From NCBI GenBank assembly GCA_016839405.1, contig JAEOUJ010000451.1:1-5949 (forward strand): DNA of 5,949 nucleotides, read 5' to 3'. The notes beneath the pieces are model-generated. The model did not search any database, was not told where the DNA came from, and saw nothing but the letters and a program-made list of their open reading frames with translations. The position numbers were made by a program, and so were the translations under genes. This document shows, piece by piece, positions 5,737-5,949 of this stretch. Positions within the stretch are counted from its first letter, which is position 1. Each line of letters begins with the position of its first letter. The DNA comes from Candidatus Gerdarchaeota archaeon (GTDB lineage: Archaea > Asgardarchaeota > Heimdallarchaeia > JABLTI01).

Positions 5737-5761
5737 CCCTCCCTCTTAATTTTTCTCTAAA

Positions 5762-5949
5762 CTAAAATCTTTCAGAAATTTTTTTCAATAATAATTTCGT
5801 GTTTTCTTGTAAAACCCTTTCAACTTCCTCTTCATTCAAACCTGAACCATATAATATAGCTCTACTTTGTTCTACTGAAAGCATATCTTGTGGTATATGT
5901 GAATCTGTGTTTAAAATAAATTTAACATCATGTTTCCTACCAATTTTTA
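5762..5949 (-). CDS. PHP-domain metallohydrolase, C-terminal fragment
   Basis: The minus strand is open from the window edge to a TAG at 5764-5762, giving 61 complete codons; the start and most of the protein lie beyond the window. Near its beginning it reads KFILNTDSHIPQDM. This is the last metal-binding motif of the PHP (polymerase and histidinol phosphatase) domain, in which the aspartate and histidine of D-S-H hold the active-site metals. It is followed by the usual closing segment, an AILYGSGL helix-turn and the helix NEEEVERVLQENTKLLLKK, where members commonly end. PHP proteins are mostly phosphoesterases (histidinol phosphatase, 3',5'-nucleotide phosphatases, DNA-polymerase-associated nucleases). 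With only the tail visible the substrate cannot be chosen, and a PolX-type C-terminal domain is not excluded. It converges on the membrane-protein unit across the hairpin-bearing intergenic region. Confidence 0.72.
   Translation of the reverse strand, partial: KIGRKHDVKFILNTDSHIPQDMLSVEQSRAILYGSGLNEEEVERVLQENTKLLLKKISERF

Larger units (their letters stand above)
5429..5761. other. Intergenic stretch without a convincing gene; hairpins and a C-rich island
   Basis: No open frame of credible length or composition lies here on either strand. The first part (5429-5515) is ordinary AT-rich spacer. From 5516 two hairpins follow closely. From about 5581 to 5750 the plus strand becomes C-rich and G-poor, with C runs at 5626-5631, 5669-5671, 5673-5677, 5700-5702, 5727-5731, 5737-5739 and 5741-5743. 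By my hand count GC there is about 42 percent with roughly four C per G, well above the surroundings. I found no tRNA-like or rRNA-like core, CRISPR repeat or transposon end. Confidence 0.6.

Noticed and set aside
5700..5743. G-quadruplex on the minus strand
   Set aside because: Only three G runs are close together (5743-5727); the fourth is more than 20 bases away, and one run is already paired in the 5714-5736 hairpin.
5516..5761. tRNA, C/D-box sRNA or CRISPR in the intergenic region
   Set aside because: No T-loop or cloverleaf arms, no paired C and D boxes, and no regularly spaced direct repeats could be found.
1..5949. A defence system or mobile element
   Set aside because: No transposase, integrase, nuclease-helicase, toxin-antitoxin pair or terminal repeats are seen. 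TPR, Nudix and PHP domains do occur in defence loci, but here they are in separate transcription units without a defence partner.

Overview
The window is AT-rich and reads as a chromosomal fragment of an archaeon. The signs are TATA-box-like elements (TTTATAAA, TTTATTAA, TATATAA), mostly no Shine-Dalgarno before start codons, U-rich gene ends, and a surface protein that combines LVIVD-type beta-propeller repeats, aspartate-rich thrombospondin type-3 calcium repeats and a C-terminal GFGF-helix-RRRK tail. The gene set (BtpA-family protein, nine-repeat TPR protein, CoA-type Nudix hydrolase, PHP-domain protein) fits an Asgard or other low-GC archaeal lineage. That placement is inference; no marker gene in the window fixes the taxonomy.

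Layout. Bases 1-1791 (+) hold the C-terminal part of a large cell-surface protein whose N-terminus lies before the window. A stop-codon-proximal hairpin and pyrimidine tract follow. Bases 1866-2714 (+) encode a complete BtpA/SgcQ-family TIM-barrel protein. It converges, with only 3 bp between stop codons, on a TPR protein at 2718-3707 (-); both stops sit inside one perfect 9-bp hairpin. A 150-bp divergent promoter region (3708-3857) separates the TPR gene from a Nudix hydrolase of the CoA pyrophosphatase type (3858-4424, +). Bases 4517-5260 (+) encode an unrecognised membrane protein with about five helices. Its ATGA stop overlaps the start of what looks like a 46-residue helix-plus-coiled-coil protein, but that small gene is out of frame with its ATG by one A in an A5 run. 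Bases 5399-5761 contain no convincing gene; they hold a U-rich terminator, three hairpins and a C-rich island. Bases 5762-5949 (-) are the C-terminal end of a PHP-family metallohydrolase.

The genes do not form an evident pathway: strand switches and terminators break the window into separate units. The only convincing co-transcribed pair is the membrane protein with the small downstream ORF. That pair is the best candidate for something undescribed: either a coupled two-gene membrane module with a homopolymer error, or a recoded junction.
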